In this document: positions 17,118-26,503 of the stretch, piece after piece
Position numbering within the stretch: position 1 is the stretch's first letter
Layout: every line of letters begins with the position of its first letter
DNA from: CAYLYU01 sp964501925
GTDB lineage: Bacteria > Pseudomonadota > Zetaproteobacteria > Mariprofundales > Mariprofundaceae
NCBI GenBank assembly: GCA_964501925.1
Contig: CAZCTM010000006.1
Coordinates: 1 to 64,000, forward strand
Direction: 5' to 3'
Length of the DNA: 64,000 nt
Position numbers and translations under genes: made by a program
The notes under the pieces: generated by a model
The model's input: only the letters and a program-made list of their open reading frames with translations
Databases searched by the model: none
What the model was told of the DNA's origin: nothing

Positions 17118-17405
17118 TTAATAGCGAATACTGAAGCCCTGAAGGCCACTGCCTGTCTCCGGACAGGATTCAACCTGAATTTCTTCAACATCGGCAAGCT
17201 GCGGGCCGTGGGAGAGCCAGTTTCTCATAGCGGCGAGTTGTTTTTCATTACCACAAATCAGGGCCTCGACACTCCCGTCAGGACAATTGCGTACCCAGCC
17301 TTCCACCCCAAGCCGCAAGGCCTCCTGCTTGCAATGGTAACGAAAAAAGACTCCCTGAACGCGTCCGCGCACACGTACCATCTGGCATCGTTTTTTTTCG
17401 CTCAT
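17118..17405 (-). CDS. acyP: acylphosphatase
   Basis: A 95-residue acylphosphatase. GRVQGVFFRYH near residues 14-24 forms the phosphate-binding loop with its arginine, and the catalytic asparagine is in VRNCPDGSVEA near 38-48. It hydrolyses acyl phosphates. The ATG overlaps the nadB stop by three bases (ATGA), so the pair is probably co-transcribed. It converges with the diguanylate cyclase gene. Confidence 0.93.
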   Translation of the reverse strand: MSEKKRCQMVRVRGRVQGVFFRYHCKQEALRLGVEGWVRNCPDGSVEALICGNEKQLAAMRNWLSHGPQLADVEEIQVESCPETGSGLQGFSIRY

Positions 17406-19000
17406 ACGGGATCAGGCCTGAGAATCGTGTCCCTGGCCTCTGAAAGCATTGCCGGGTGGTCCGTTGAATAATGCAATCCTCTGGACTCTCGCCGCTTCTG
17501 GGCGGACACGACCATGAGATAGGCTGTCAGGGCCAGGTTGCGCAGTTCAATGAGATCCCGGCCAATGGGATGCTGCCAGTAGTAGGCGGCGATTTCCTCC
17601 CGGATCAGGGCAAGCCGGCGGCGCGCCCTTCTTAGCCGTTCATCGGAACGCACGATGCCGACATAATTGGTCATGGTGGCCCGTATCTCATCCCAGTTCT
17701 GTTTGATCTGAACGCGCTCGCTTTCCGGTCTTGTTCCACTGGCATCCCATGCGGGCAAATGGGTGCAGATATCGTGTTGCCCGTCTCTGATGATGGCCTT
17801 GGCACAAAGATCGGCCATCACCAGACATTCCAGCAGCGAGTTGCTGGCCAGGCGGTTGGCCCCATGCAGGCCCGTGCAGGCTGTTTCACCAATGACAAAG
17901 AGCCGCTCGATCTCCGTTTCCCCTGAAAGATCCGCCTTGACCCCGCCGCACATGTAATGGGCTGCGGGCACCACGGGGATAGGCTGGTTACGCATATCGA
18001 TCCCAAGTGCCAGCAATCGCCGAAAGATGTTTGGGAAATGGGCGCGAATTTTTTCCTCTCCCAAGCTGCGCGCATCGAGAAACACACAATCCGTACCTCT
18101 TTTCTTCAGTTCATGGTCGATCGCACGGGCAACGATATCTCGGGGAGCCATTTCTCCCTGCTCGTCATATTCGAACATAAAACGTTGGCCTTTCTTGTTG
18201 ATCAAGCGAGCACCTTCACCCCGAAGGGATTCGGTCAGAAGCAGGGTTGTGGCTGCGGGATGAAACAGGCAGGTGGGGTGAAACTGCATGAATTCAAGGT
18301 TCATCACCGGGCAGCCGGCTCTCCAGGCCATGGCAATGCCATCTCCAGTAGCGCCGTGAGGATTGGATGTATACATGTAAACCTTGCCCGCCCCGCCGGT
18401 GGCAAGAATGATATAGGCCGCCGAGACAGAGATGACCTGTCCATCGGGTGCAAGAAGATAGGCGCCCAGGCAACGGTCAGTTTGGGTACGGTAGTGCTCC
18501 AGATGATGACTCGTAATCAGATCGACGGCCATGTACCCGTGCAACCAGGTTACATTCGGGTGATTGGCAACTTTTCTGAGCAGTGCCTCACCAATGGCGC
18601 GGCCTGTAGCATCCTTGACATGCGCTACCCGGCGCTCGCTGTGACCTCCCTCCCGGGTCAGGTGCAGGTGTCCGGATTCGGTATCAAAAGCCGTCCCCAG
18701 ATCCGCAAGCTCCTGGATGATCCTTCCTCCGTGCCTGACCACGGTCTCGACAACATCTTCATGGCAAAGCCCGGCTCCTGCCAGGATGGTATCCTTAATG
18801 TGGGCATCAAAGGAATCCGTCGAGCTGATTGCTCCTGCAATGCCGCCTTGTGCGGCATAGGTATTCGACTCAGGCGGTTCATCCTTGTTGACCATGAGAA
18901 CGCGGCCGGTATCAGCAAGTCTTAATGCGGCAAACAAACCTGCCGCTCCACAGCCAATCACCATGAAGTCGAAGTGTCTGTTAGGATGCTTGTTTGTCAT
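17402..19000 (-). CDS. nadB: L-aspartate oxidase
   Basis: A 532-residue flavoprotein that oxidises L-aspartate to iminoaspartate, the first step of de novo NAD synthesis. The FAD loop VIGCGAAGLFAALRLA is at about residues 14-29. The succinate-dehydrogenase-like signatures AAQGGIAGA, HLTREGGHSERRV and QFHPTCL and the C-terminal GLHGANRLASNSLLECL are present. No nadA or nadC lies nearby. Only a poor ribosome-binding site (AAAAAAGATC) precedes the ATG. It is divergent from htrA. Confidence 0.95.
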   Translation of the reverse strand: MTNKHPNRHFDFMVIGCGAAGLFAALRLADTGRVLMVNKDEPPESNTYAAQGGIAGAISSTDSFDAHIKDTILAGAGLCHEDVVETVVRHGGRIIQELADLGTAFDTESGHLHLTREGGHSERRVAHVKDATGRAIGEALLRKVANHPNVTWLHGYMAVDLITSHHLEHYRTQTDRCLGAYLLAPDGQVISVSAAYIILATGGAGKVYMYTSNPHGATGDGIAMAWRAGCPVMNLEFMQFHPTCLFHPAATTLLLTESLRGEGARLINKKGQRFMFEYDEQGEMAPRDIVARAIDHELKKRGTDCVFLDARSLGEEKIRAHFPNIFRRLLALGIDMRNQPIPVVPAAHYMCGGVKADLSGETEIERLFVIGETACTGLHGANRLASNSLLECLVMADLCAKAIIRDGQHDICTHLPAWDASGTRPESERVQIKQNWDEIRATMTNYVGIVRSDERLRRARRRLALIREEIAAYYWQHPIGRDLIELRNLALTAYLMVVSAQKRRESRGLHYSTDHPAMLSEARDTILRPDPV

Positions 19001-19041
19001 GATCTTTTTTAACCCATTATTATACCTCGCAACATCCTTCT

Positions 19042-19062
19042 CCGATACCGGCCGGGTCTCGG
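19042..19062. repeat. 21-bp imperfect palindrome between nadB and htrA
   Basis: CCGATACCGGCCGGGTCTCGG is an odd-centred inverted repeat, with eight of ten position pairs complementary. It lies 42 bases upstream of nadB and about 195 upstream of htrA. It could be an operator for either gene or a stem in an RNA. No regulator family is recognised. Confidence 0.3.
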
Positions 19063-19093
19063 TGCCTGATTATCACGAAGGTCTTGAAAGGCA

Positions 19094-19123
19094 TTGGAAT
19101 CCGATTCTGCGGGAGATTATACT
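19094..19123 (+). promoter_or_regulatory. candidate sigma-70 promoter for htrA
   Basis: TTGGAA at 19094-19099 and TATACT at 19118-19123 are separated by 18 bases. Transcription from here would leave a leader of about 125 bases before the htrA ATG at 19256. The match is reasonable but was found by eye; a sigma-E-type promoter, common for htrA genes, was not recognised. Confidence 0.35.
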
Positions 19124-19255
19124 TGTTATCGTGCTGCTGGTGAGGTTGTGGTTGAACGACAGGTATTATTTATCGTTTTGATGGCTTTTTTTCATATTGT
19201 CTTCATGCGGGCAGATCAGCATTTGTGCCCAATTCCCTAACCAGAGGAGTCTGTC

Positions 19256-20644
19256 ATGCGTTTTCGGATGGTTGCTGTTGCCCTGTTCGCCCTTCTTGTC
19301 TTCACCGGTTCGGCCTACGCCGAGCTCCCCAGTTTTGCAGATTTGGCCGCCAAGCAGAAAGATGCCGTAGTCAACATTAGTACAACCCAGGTTGTTCAGG
19401 GTTTCCAGGGTATGCCCCAGGGCGGTCCATTTGGCTCTCCGTTTGATCAATTCTTCCAGGAATTTTTCAAGAATATGCCACCCCAGGAACGTCATTCGCT
19501 TGGTTCCGGTTTTCTCATCTCCTCGGACGGCTATGTTGTGACCAACAATCATGTCGTGGATCGCGCCGATGAGGTGATTGTCAAGACAAGTGACGGCTCG
19601 GAATATGAGGCGAAGATTATCGGCAAGGATACCAAACTTGACATAGCACTCCTTAAAATCGATGGCGAGGGTTTTTCGACCGTCACGTTCGGTGATTCCG
19701 ACAAGTTGAGAGTCGGGGACTGGGTTCTGGCCATTGGCAATCCCTTTGGCCTTGAACAGACGGTGACGGCAGGCATTGTTTCCGCCAAGGGACGGGTCAT
19801 TGGAATGGGACCCTATGATGATTTTATTCAGACGGATGCATCCATCAATCCCGGAAACTCGGGTGGCCCCCTGTTCAATCTGAAAGGGGAAGTTGTGGGG
19901 ATCAATACGGCGATCTTCTCCAAAAGCGGGGGGAATATCGGCATTGGTTTTGCCATTCCGATCAATGTCGCCAAACCCGTGATTCAGGAGTTGAAGGCTA
20001 CCGGTCATGTCAGGCGGGCCCGTCTTGGCATCTACATTGCCGCTGTTGACCGGGAAACCAAGAAGGCCCTGAACCTGAAAAATACCAATGGTGCGCTGGT
20101 TCGCCAGGTTGAAAAGGGATCAGCTGCCGACAAGGCTGGGATCAAGGCGGGTGATGTGATCGTCGGAATCGACAGGGAACCCATCAAACGGGTCCATGAT
20201 TTGCCCATCCGTGTTGCCAGGCACAAACCCGGTGACAAGGTACGTATCGACCTGATCAGAAATGGTCGTCACAAGACGGTTGTTGTGAAGGTTGAAGAAA
20301 TGCCCGAAGAGGAGACAGAGGATGCCTCGGTCGCCCAGTCACGTCCAAGACTCGGTCTTGGTCTCACCGACCTGAAAGAGGAGCAGGCCAAGGAGCTTGG
20401 AACCAGCGTGAAACATGGTGTGCTGGTTCGGGAAGTCCGGCATGGTTCTCCTGCGGCACGTGCCGGTATCCAGCAGGGTGATGTCATCTACCAGATCAAT
20501 CGCAAGTCGATTCGCAATACGAAGGACTTCAAGAAGATTGTTGAGAAGATCAAGGGCGGTGAGGTGCTCCGGATCTTGCTTGATCGCCGTGGCGATGAGG
20601 TCTTCACCATACTGCGGGTTCCAAAGATGAGAGGTGACCATTAA
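19256..20644 (+). CDS. periplasmic Do-family serine protease (DegP/MucD type)
   Basis: A 462-residue HtrA protease. A signal peptide ends near residue 22 (SAYA before ELP). The trypsin-like domain has the triad H99 (VTNNHVVD), D129 (TKLDIALL) and S202 (GNSGGP). Two PDZ domains follow at about 265-355 and 375-455. These enzymes degrade or refold misfolded envelope proteins. AGAGGAG precedes the ATG. The stop abuts the next gene (ATTAATG). The Q-rich loop near 45-75 is typical for MucD-like members. Confidence 0.95.
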   Translation: MRFRMVAVALFALLVFTGSAYAELPSFADLAAKQKDAVVNISTTQVVQGFQGMPQGGPFGSPFDQFFQEFFKNMPPQERHSLGSGFLISSDGYVVTNNHVVDRADEVIVKTSDGSEYEAKIIGKDTKLDIALLKIDGEGFSTVTFGDSDKLRVGDWVLAIGNPFGLEQTVTAGIVSAKGRVIGMGPYDDFIQTDASINPGNSGGPLFNLKGEVVGINTAIFSKSGGNIGIGFAIPINVAKPVIQELKATGHVRRARLGIYIAAVDRETKKALNLKNTNGALVRQVEKGSAADKAGIKAGDVIVGIDREPIKRVHDLPIRVARHKPGDKVRIDLIRNGRHKTVVVKVEEMPEEETEDASVAQSRPRLGLGLTDLKEEQAKELGTSVKHGVLVREVRHGSPAARAGIQQGDVIYQINRKSIRNTKDFKKIVEKIKGGEVLRILLDRRGDEVFTILRVPKMRGDH

Positions 20645-20919
20645 TGCCCGGAAACGTGCCACTGGTCCAGATACTCTCGCGGCGCAATTGCTGTCTGTGC
20701 GAGGATGCCAAGGAAGTGGTGCGACGCGTGGCCATCCGGGGACTGTGTGAGTGGGAAGAGATTGACGTTGATGTGGACCCGGAACTCCGGGCTAGGTACG
20801 GGATGGACATTCCCGTTGTCCTCATCAATGGCCGCAAGGCGTTCAAGCACAGACTGGATGAGTCCGCGCTTTGCTTGAGGTTAAGTCGAGAGCAGCTTCG
20901 GGGAAATGCAACATGCTGA
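20644..20919 (+). CDS. glutaredoxin-like thiol protein
   Basis: A 91-residue thioredoxin-fold protein of the glutaredoxin-like DUF836 type. The redox motif C16-C-L-C19 (RRNCCLCEDA) sits near the N-terminus after the first strand, the cis-proline loop is in MDIPVVLINGRK, and no signal peptide is visible, so it is cytosolic. It starts on the last bases of htrA and overlaps the TlpA-like gene by seven bases, forming a small envelope-redox operon. Confidence 0.8.
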   Translation: MPGNVPLVQILSRRNCCLCEDAKEVVRRVAIRGLCEWEEIDVDVDPELRARYGMDIPVVLINGRKAFKHRLDESALCLRLSREQLRGNATC

Positions 20920-21428
20920 AACGATGGTTACTGATGGTGGGAATCCTGGCTGGCGCCGGGCTCGCCATCTGGTTCGGTCTTCCGGGCGCGCAGGCGCATA
21001 TCAAGGTGGGTGATCCGGCTCCCGTCTTTTCCCTGCCGGATCTCTCCGGGGAGATTAGGACCGAGCCGGTCAACAGTGTGGTTCTTGTAAACTTCTGGGC
21101 TACCTGGTGCCCCCCCTGCAGGGAAGAAATGCCGTCAATGGCGGCACTGCATCGCAGGCTGGAATCAAAGGGACTGCATATCGTGGCCGTTTCGGTTGAT
21201 CGTGATGCCAGCGCCCTGGCGGGGTTTGTCCGCGAATACAATCTTCCGTTCCAGGTTCTGCATGATAAGGACAGCAAGATTTCACGGGTGTATGGTGTTT
21301 TTCGCTATCCCGAAAGTTTCCTGATTGACCGAACAGGTAAAATCCGCAGGCATTTGATCGGTGCCATCGAGTGGACATCACCCAGCATCCTCAGTGATAT
21401 CGAACAGTTGCTCGCGGAAACCGGTTAA
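20913..21428 (+). CDS. TlpA/ResA-like periplasmic thioredoxin
   Basis: A 171-residue protein with an N-terminal anchor or signal (about residues 4-28) and a thioredoxin domain with FWATWCPPCREEMP; the active cysteines are C66 and C69, and the cis-proline is in FRYPESFLID. Such proteins reduce disulfides in apocytochrome c or other envelope proteins. The long frame opens at 20871, but ATG at 20913 with GGGGAAA upstream directly precedes the hydrophobic segment and was chosen. Confidence 0.88.
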   Translation: MLKRWLLMVGILAGAGLAIWFGLPGAQAHIKVGDPAPVFSLPDLSGEIRTEPVNSVVLVNFWATWCPPCREEMPSMAALHRRLESKGLHIVAVSVDRDASALAGFVREYNLPFQVLHDKDSKISRVYGVFRYPESFLIDRTGKIRRHLIGAIEWTSPSILSDIEQLLAETG

Positions 21429-21430
21429 TA

Positions 21431-23446
21431 TTGCCTGCTGACATTGAACGTCGGATCAAGCGGCTTCGCGCTGAGCTCAGGGAACACAATTATCGCTACT
21501 ATGTGCTGGATGCACCGGTTATTTCAGATGCGGAATACGACGCTCTTCTTCGTGAGCTGGAAGAGCTGGAGGCAAAATCCGGCTTGCCGGTTCCCGAAGA
21601 TTCGCCAACAAGGCAGGTTGGTGCGCCACCAAGTCCGGCTTTCACTCCCCGCAAACACGGGGAACCCATGCTTTCGCTTGCCAATGCCTTTTCAGAGGCC
21701 GAGATCCTCGCTTTTGACAAGCGAGTACGGCAACTCCTAAAAGGGGAGCCCTTTTCTTACATAGCTGAGCCAAAGATCGACGGTCTTGCCGTCAACCTCT
21801 GCTATGAGGATGGCTATCTGCTCTATGCGGCAACACGCGGCGATGGCTTTACCGGCGAGGATGTCACAAACAATGTCCGCACGATCAAAGACGACGTTCC
21901 GTGGCATCTCGGGCGTGAAATACCGGGCAGGTTGGAGGTGAGGGGTGAGGTCTTCATGACCAAGGCGGACTTCGTGCAACTGAATGAGCAGCAGGAAGAA
22001 GCCGGGGAGAAAACGTTTGCCAATCCGAGAAATGCTGCCGCCGGGTCCTTGCGCCAACTTGATCCAAGGATCACGGCCAGCCGGCCGCTTCATTTTTTCG
22101 CCTACGGAACCGGAACGGGTGGTGAAAACCTGGCCGAGACCCAGAGCGGTCTTCTGGATAACCTCCATGATCTCGGATTTCCGGTTCAGCCCTACAGCAT
22201 CATGGCCAATGCCCAGGAAATGGTTGAGCATTTCCATACCATTGAAAAGAAACGGGACAGCTTCCCGTACGAGATTGATGGCATCGTTTACAAGGTCAAT
22301 GAACGTTCGCTGCAACTCAGGCTGGGATCAGTCTCCCGCTCACCCCGGTGGGCCATCGCATACAAGTTTCCCGCGCAGGAGAGTGAAACCGTCATCGAGA
22401 ATATTGAATGGCATGTGGGAAGAACGGGTGTGATTACGCCGGTGGCCGTGATGAGGCCTGTCAGGGTAGGAGGTGTGACCGTCTCAAGGGCCACGCTGCA
22501 CAACATCAATGAACTGAGGCGGAAGGATGTTCGGATGGGCGACCGGGTTCTGATCCGTCGGGCTGGAGATGTCATTCCTGAGATTGTGCGTGTTTTAGCA
22601 GGGACAAGCAGGCCCGCTCCTCCTGAGGAACCCCGTCATTGTCCATCCTGCGGTGCCGTGGCACACCATATCAAGGGTGAAGTCGCGCTGCGATGCAGTG
22701 CCGGTCTCTCCTGTCCCGCCCAGCTGAAAGAACGCATTCGTCATTTTGCCTCACGTGAGGCCATGGACATCGAGGGCCTGGGTGAAAAGCTTGCCGCCCA
22801 GCTTGTGGATACCGGACTGGTCAAGAGCATTTCAGATGTCTATCAGCTACGGGAAGATGATCTGCTTTCATTGCCCGGCATGGCCGAAAAGAAAGTGGGC
22901 AATTTACTTCAGGCGATCCGGAACAGTAAGCAAAGGCCGCTTTCCAGATTCCTCTACGCCCTGGGGATTCGACATGTAGGCCAGGCCACGGCAGTTGCCC
23001 TTTCTGAGCACTTCGGCAGCCTGGAGTCCATACGGGATGCGGACCTGCAATCCCTGCAAGATGTTCCCGACATTGGTCCTGAGGTGGCCTCAAGCCTGGT
23101 CACCTTTTTCTCCGAGCCGCACAACCGGCAGGTTTTGGCCAGACTCGAGGAATTGGGTGTCCGACCCAGGCCGGAGGTTCGCCGGGTCATCCGTACACAT
23201 CCTCTGGCCGGCAAAACGGTTGTGATCACCGGCAGCCTGACCGGGATGTCCCGGCGGCAGGCACACGAAATGTTACGTCATGTGGGGGCACGACCTGCGT
23301 CTGACGTTTCGAGAAAGACGGACTATGTTGTGGTCGGGTCGAATCCCGGCTCGAAACTGGACAGGGCAAGATTGCTGGGTGTCGAGATTGTGGACGAAAA
23401 AAAGCTTCTGGAGTGGCTTGAGTCCCAGGGCCATTCCGGGTCTTAA
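21431..23446 (+). CDS. ligA: NAD-dependent DNA ligase
   Basis: A 671-residue LigA that seals nicks in replication and repair using NAD. The adenylation lysine K115 is in EPKIDGLAVN. The OB domain, a four-cysteine zinc finger (CPSCGA to GLSCPAQ, about residues 400-430), a helix-hairpin-helix region and a C-terminal BRCT domain (from about residue 595) follow in order. It starts with TTG two bases after the TlpA-like stop; the N-terminus MPADIERRIK fits the family. Confidence 0.97.
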   Translation: MPADIERRIKRLRAELREHNYRYYVLDAPVISDAEYDALLRELEELEAKSGLPVPEDSPTRQVGAPPSPAFTPRKHGEPMLSLANAFSEAEILAFDKRVRQLLKGEPFSYIAEPKIDGLAVNLCYEDGYLLYAATRGDGFTGEDVTNNVRTIKDDVPWHLGREIPGRLEVRGEVFMTKADFVQLNEQQEEAGEKTFANPRNAAAGSLRQLDPRITASRPLHFFAYGTGTGGENLAETQSGLLDNLHDLGFPVQPYSIMANAQEMVEHFHTIEKKRDSFPYEIDGIVYKVNERSLQLRLGSVSRSPRWAIAYKFPAQESETVIENIEWHVGRTGVITPVAVMRPVRVGGVTVSRATLHNINELRRKDVRMGDRVLIRRAGDVIPEIVRVLAGTSRPAPPEEPRHCPSCGAVAHHIKGEVALRCSAGLSCPAQLKERIRHFASREAMDIEGLGEKLAAQLVDTGLVKSISDVYQLREDDLLSLPGMAEKKVGNLLQAIRNSKQRPLSRFLYALGIRHVGQATAVALSEHFGSLESIRDADLQSLQDVPDIGPEVASSLVTFFSEPHNRQVLARLEELGVRPRPEVRRVIRTHPLAGKTVVITGSLTGMSRRQAHEMLRHVGARPASDVSRKTDYVVVGSNPGSKLDRARLLGVEIVDEKKLLEWLESQGHSGS

Positions 23447-23543
23447 ACATCGGTCACTCAGACATCGAATGGGGCCGTTTGCGTTTACTCCCCTCTTTTT
23501 TCCGAGGCAGCTATCTTTAACATAAGGCTGGAAAGGGGTGGTT

Positions 23544-25091
23544 ATGAATGAGAGGGAGCAAGCTAATCTAGGCAGGCTGCTGATTTACAGGGCCCTGATC
23601 GCAGGCCTGATCCTTATCATTGCGGTCTATTTCTATTTTCAACCTATTCCGGCCCTGCAAAGACAGGTGCTTCTTTTTGTGTCGGCCTCCTTTATCTTCT
23701 TCATGCTTCCCGAATTCTGGTTATCGAAAACACGGCTTGCGCTGCCATACAAACTGGCCTTCCAGTTCTTTCCCGACCTTCTTCTGGTTTCCGGTCTGGT
23801 GTTTGCCACGGGTGGGCAGGCCAGCCCTTTCGCTTTCATTTACGGACTTATCGTTGTGGTGGCCGGTAGTCTGGCTCATCCCCTTTTCGTGCAGGTAGTG
23901 GGTCTGACAAGCTGTATCTGTTACCTCGCAGCCGTGCACCTTTATTCCTGGCGTTTTGGGATCTTCGTCACGACTGATCAGACATTGCACATTCTTTTGC
24001 AGACCTTGGCCCTGCTTCTGGTAACCGGTGTTGTGGCGGCCATGGCAAGACGAAGACAACAGCTTGTTTCAGAAAGCAGCCAGGTTCGCCGTCAGCATCA
24101 AAACCTGCAGGAGTTGCTTGCCAGGGTTACGGAAAGTATGCAGGAGGGATTGCTGGTCCTGGACGAAGACATGAAGGTTCAGGATGCCAATGAAGCGGCA
24201 AAGAAGCTTTTGCATTTCTCTGGGGATATCCAGGGGAGGAAACTGGATGAGCTGATTCATTTGCCTGCAGGTCTGAAGGATTTTGTTGCTTCAGCCTCAA
24301 GGGATGTTTATCGGGAGGAATGGAATGACAAGGGGCACACCTGGCTCATTACCATGAATCGTCTGCCGGAGGATCATCGAGGGGTGCCCATGTGGCTGAT
24401 GCAGATTGCCAACATCAGTGAGCTTCGGGAGCTGCAACGCAGGCTTGCAGAGAAGGACAAGCTGGCAACACTGGGGCGAATGGCTGCCCACCTGGCGCAT
24501 GAGATCCGGAATCCGCTTCAAACCATAGGTCAGGCCATGGAGCTGATGCCTGTCGGAACCACAAGCCAGGATCGTGAAATACGCGAGATTGTGATGTCGG
24601 AGATTCGGAGACTGAACAGACTTGTTTCGGACATGCTTGATTTTTCAAGTCCGCTGCAACCCCAGCCATCAAGGGTGCATTTGCCCGCCATCATCCATTC
24701 GGCCATCCAGCAGGTGGATATGAAAGGGAGGCATCATATTCGGAGCACGTGCGAACTGGAAAACGTCAATATAGATATCGATCACTTCAGGCTTGTGATT
24801 GACAATCTGCTCAGCAACGCCGTTCATGCCAGTCCAGAGCCCGGTAGCGTAAGGGTTGGGTTTCGCGCCTGCGGTGAGCGACGCTGGTTGCTCGAGGTCG
24901 AAGATCAGGGTCGGGGGATCCCCAGGGAAATACGCCACAGGCTTTTTGAGCCGTTTGTTACTGGACATCAGGGCGGGTTCGGTTTGGGATTGGCAACCGT
25001 TCAACAGGTGTGCAAGACCAATGGCTGGGAGATCACGGTTCAATCTCTGGAACATGGAACCCTTTTCCAGGTGATTGGAAGACAAGCCTAG
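23544..25091 (+). CDS. PilS-like membrane sensor histidine kinase
   Basis: A 515-residue kinase. Residues 12-168 hold about six hydrophobic segments, residues 190-290 a PAS-like domain, then a HisKA helix with H319 in HLAHEIRNPL, and an ATPase domain with NLLSNAVHA, DQGRGIP and GGFGLGLATV. The layout matches PilS/NtrY-type kinases that pair with sigma-54 regulators. GTG at 23538 is in frame, but AAAGGGG is better spaced for ATG 23544. The partner regulator follows after 44 bases. Confidence 0.85.
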   Translation: MNEREQANLGRLLIYRALIAGLILIIAVYFYFQPIPALQRQVLLFVSASFIFFMLPEFWLSKTRLALPYKLAFQFFPDLLLVSGLVFATGGQASPFAFIYGLIVVVAGSLAHPLFVQVVGLTSCICYLAAVHLYSWRFGIFVTTDQTLHILLQTLALLLVTGVVAAMARRRQQLVSESSQVRRQHQNLQELLARVTESMQEGLLVLDEDMKVQDANEAAKKLLHFSGDIQGRKLDELIHLPAGLKDFVASASRDVYREEWNDKGHTWLITMNRLPEDHRGVPMWLMQIANISELRELQRRLAEKDKLATLGRMAAHLAHEIRNPLQTIGQAMELMPVGTTSQDREIREIVMSEIRRLNRLVSDMLDFSSPLQPQPSRVHLPAIIHSAIQQVDMKGRHHIRSTCELENVNIDIDHFRLVIDNLLSNAVHASPEPGSVRVGFRACGERRWLLEVEDQGRGIPREIRHRLFEPFVTGHQGGFGLGLATVQQVCKTNGWEITVQSLEHGTLFQVIGRQA

Positions 25092-25135
25092 CTGAATCCT
25101 GCTGGCGGTTGTCAGAACACATATGAGGGAGATGC

Positions 25136-26503
25136 ATGGCCAGAGTGCTGCTCGTAGAGGATGAGGCTAACGGACGGCGGATCCTAACCCTTTCGCTCCG
25201 GTCAAGGGGCCATGATGTTCAGGCCTGCCCTTCTTCGGAGAAGGCCTTTGAGCTTCTCGGACAGGAAAGGTTTGACATCATCTTGACCGATCTGCGTCTG
25301 CATGGGCGAGATGCTGGTCTCGATGTCATCCGAAAAAGCTCGGAACTGCAACCTGAGGCCAGGGTGCTGCTGGTTAGCGCCTATGCCAGCCTGGATACGG
25401 CCGTGGCTGCCATGCGTGAAGGTGCTTTCGACTATCTGACAAAACCCGTGTCCAGTGAAGACCTGGCGCTGGCAGTCGAACGGGCTCTTGCTGACAGGGT
25501 GAACAGGACCGGCAAACAGGACACGTCAGCTTCTGTCGATCCGGGCCCGCACACGTTGATTGGCTCCTCGATGGTGATGGAACGCCTGCGTGACCGTATC
25601 GTCCGTGTGGCAAAAAGTGACCATCCCGTCCTGATACTGGGTGAGCCCGGAACGGGAAAGGGGCTTGCAGCGCATATGATTCACCGGTTTTCACACCGTT
25701 CCCACGGTCCTTTTGTCCGGGCACATTGTGGGGCCATGCCCACGGGAATGCATGAAGCGGAGATCTTTGGTAACAGAGACAGGTCATATTCTGGAGGTTC
25801 ATCCGGTCATCAGGGTCTTCTGGGAGCGGCTGAGGGGGGCACACTTTTTCTTGAAGAGGTGAATGAGATCCCCATGCTTGTTCAGCTGAGGCTTTTTCGA
25901 TTCCTAGAGCAACAGAAGGATGAAACGGATGAAGGGAAGATCCGGGATAAAGGGGTGCGGATCGTTGCGGCCAGCAGCCGTGATCTCTCGGATGAGGTCA
26001 GGGAAGGCAGGTTCAGGAAAGATTTGTTTTACCACTTGAATGTGGTCCCCATATACATGCCCCCCTTACGCCATCACCGTGAGGACATTGATGAACTTGT
26101 CAGCCATTTTCTTGACCGGTGGAGGGGGTCGGAAGATGTGCCGGGTTTGAGTCAGCCTTTTATGGACAAGCTAAAGACGCTGTCATTCACCGGTAACGTA
26201 CGTGAACTTGAAATCCTGATACAGCGGGCGATGACCTTGAGGCAAGGCAAGGTCCTGGATGTCTCCCTTCTGGACGAACTCAGCGAAGACCCTATGCATT
26301 CTGCGGAGATGTCTCTGGATGCATTCGGTGCGCAAGGTATCCGGCTGGATGACTGGCTGGATGAGATGGAAAAACGAATGATCAGCCAGGCCCTGGAAAA
26401 GTCGGGAGGCAACATTACACGGGCAGCCACCCTTCTGGGCATCAGTTTCCGCTCGCTCAGATACAGGCTCCACAAGCTTGGCCTGCATGGCAGGGATGAG
26501 TGA
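25136..26503 (+). CDS. PilR-like NtrC-family response regulator, divergent AAA domain
   Basis: A 455-residue regulator. The receiver domain has the phosphoacceptor D52 (LTDLRL). The AAA+ domain (about 140-375) has Walker A GEPGTGKG at 169-176 and Walker B GGTLFLEEV at 234-242. The C-terminal Fis-type helix-turn-helix (GGNITRAATLLGIS, RYRLHKLGL) is intact. Several activator motifs are altered: the GAFTGA loop reads RSYSGG at 216-221, the Walker B acids are EE instead of DE, and the second arginine-finger position is H300. It may activate sigma-54 poorly or act in another way. Genes for the kinase and pilD flank it. Confidence 0.83.
   Translation: MARVLLVEDEANGRRILTLSLRSRGHDVQACPSSEKAFELLGQERFDIILTDLRLHGRDAGLDVIRKSSELQPEARVLLVSAYASLDTAVAAMREGAFDYLTKPVSSEDLALAVERALADRVNRTGKQDTSASVDPGPHTLIGSSMVMERLRDRIVRVAKSDHPVLILGEPGTGKGLAAHMIHRFSHRSHGPFVRAHCGAMPTGMHEAEIFGNRDRSYSGGSSGHQGLLGAAEGGTLFLEEVNEIPMLVQLRLFRFLEQQKDETDEGKIRDKGVRIVAASSRDLSDEVREGRFRKDLFYHLNVVPIYMPPLRHHREDIDELVSHFLDRWRGSEDVPGLSQPFMDKLKTLSFTGNVRELEILIQRAMTLRQGKVLDVSLLDELSEDPMHSAEMSLDAFGAQGIRLDDWLDEMEKRMISQALEKSGGNITRAATLLGISFRSLRYRLHKLGLHGRDE

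Noticed and set aside
17957..18925. 322-codon plus-strand frame within nadB
   Set aside because: It is antisense to the well-supported aspartate oxidase gene and shows no family motif.
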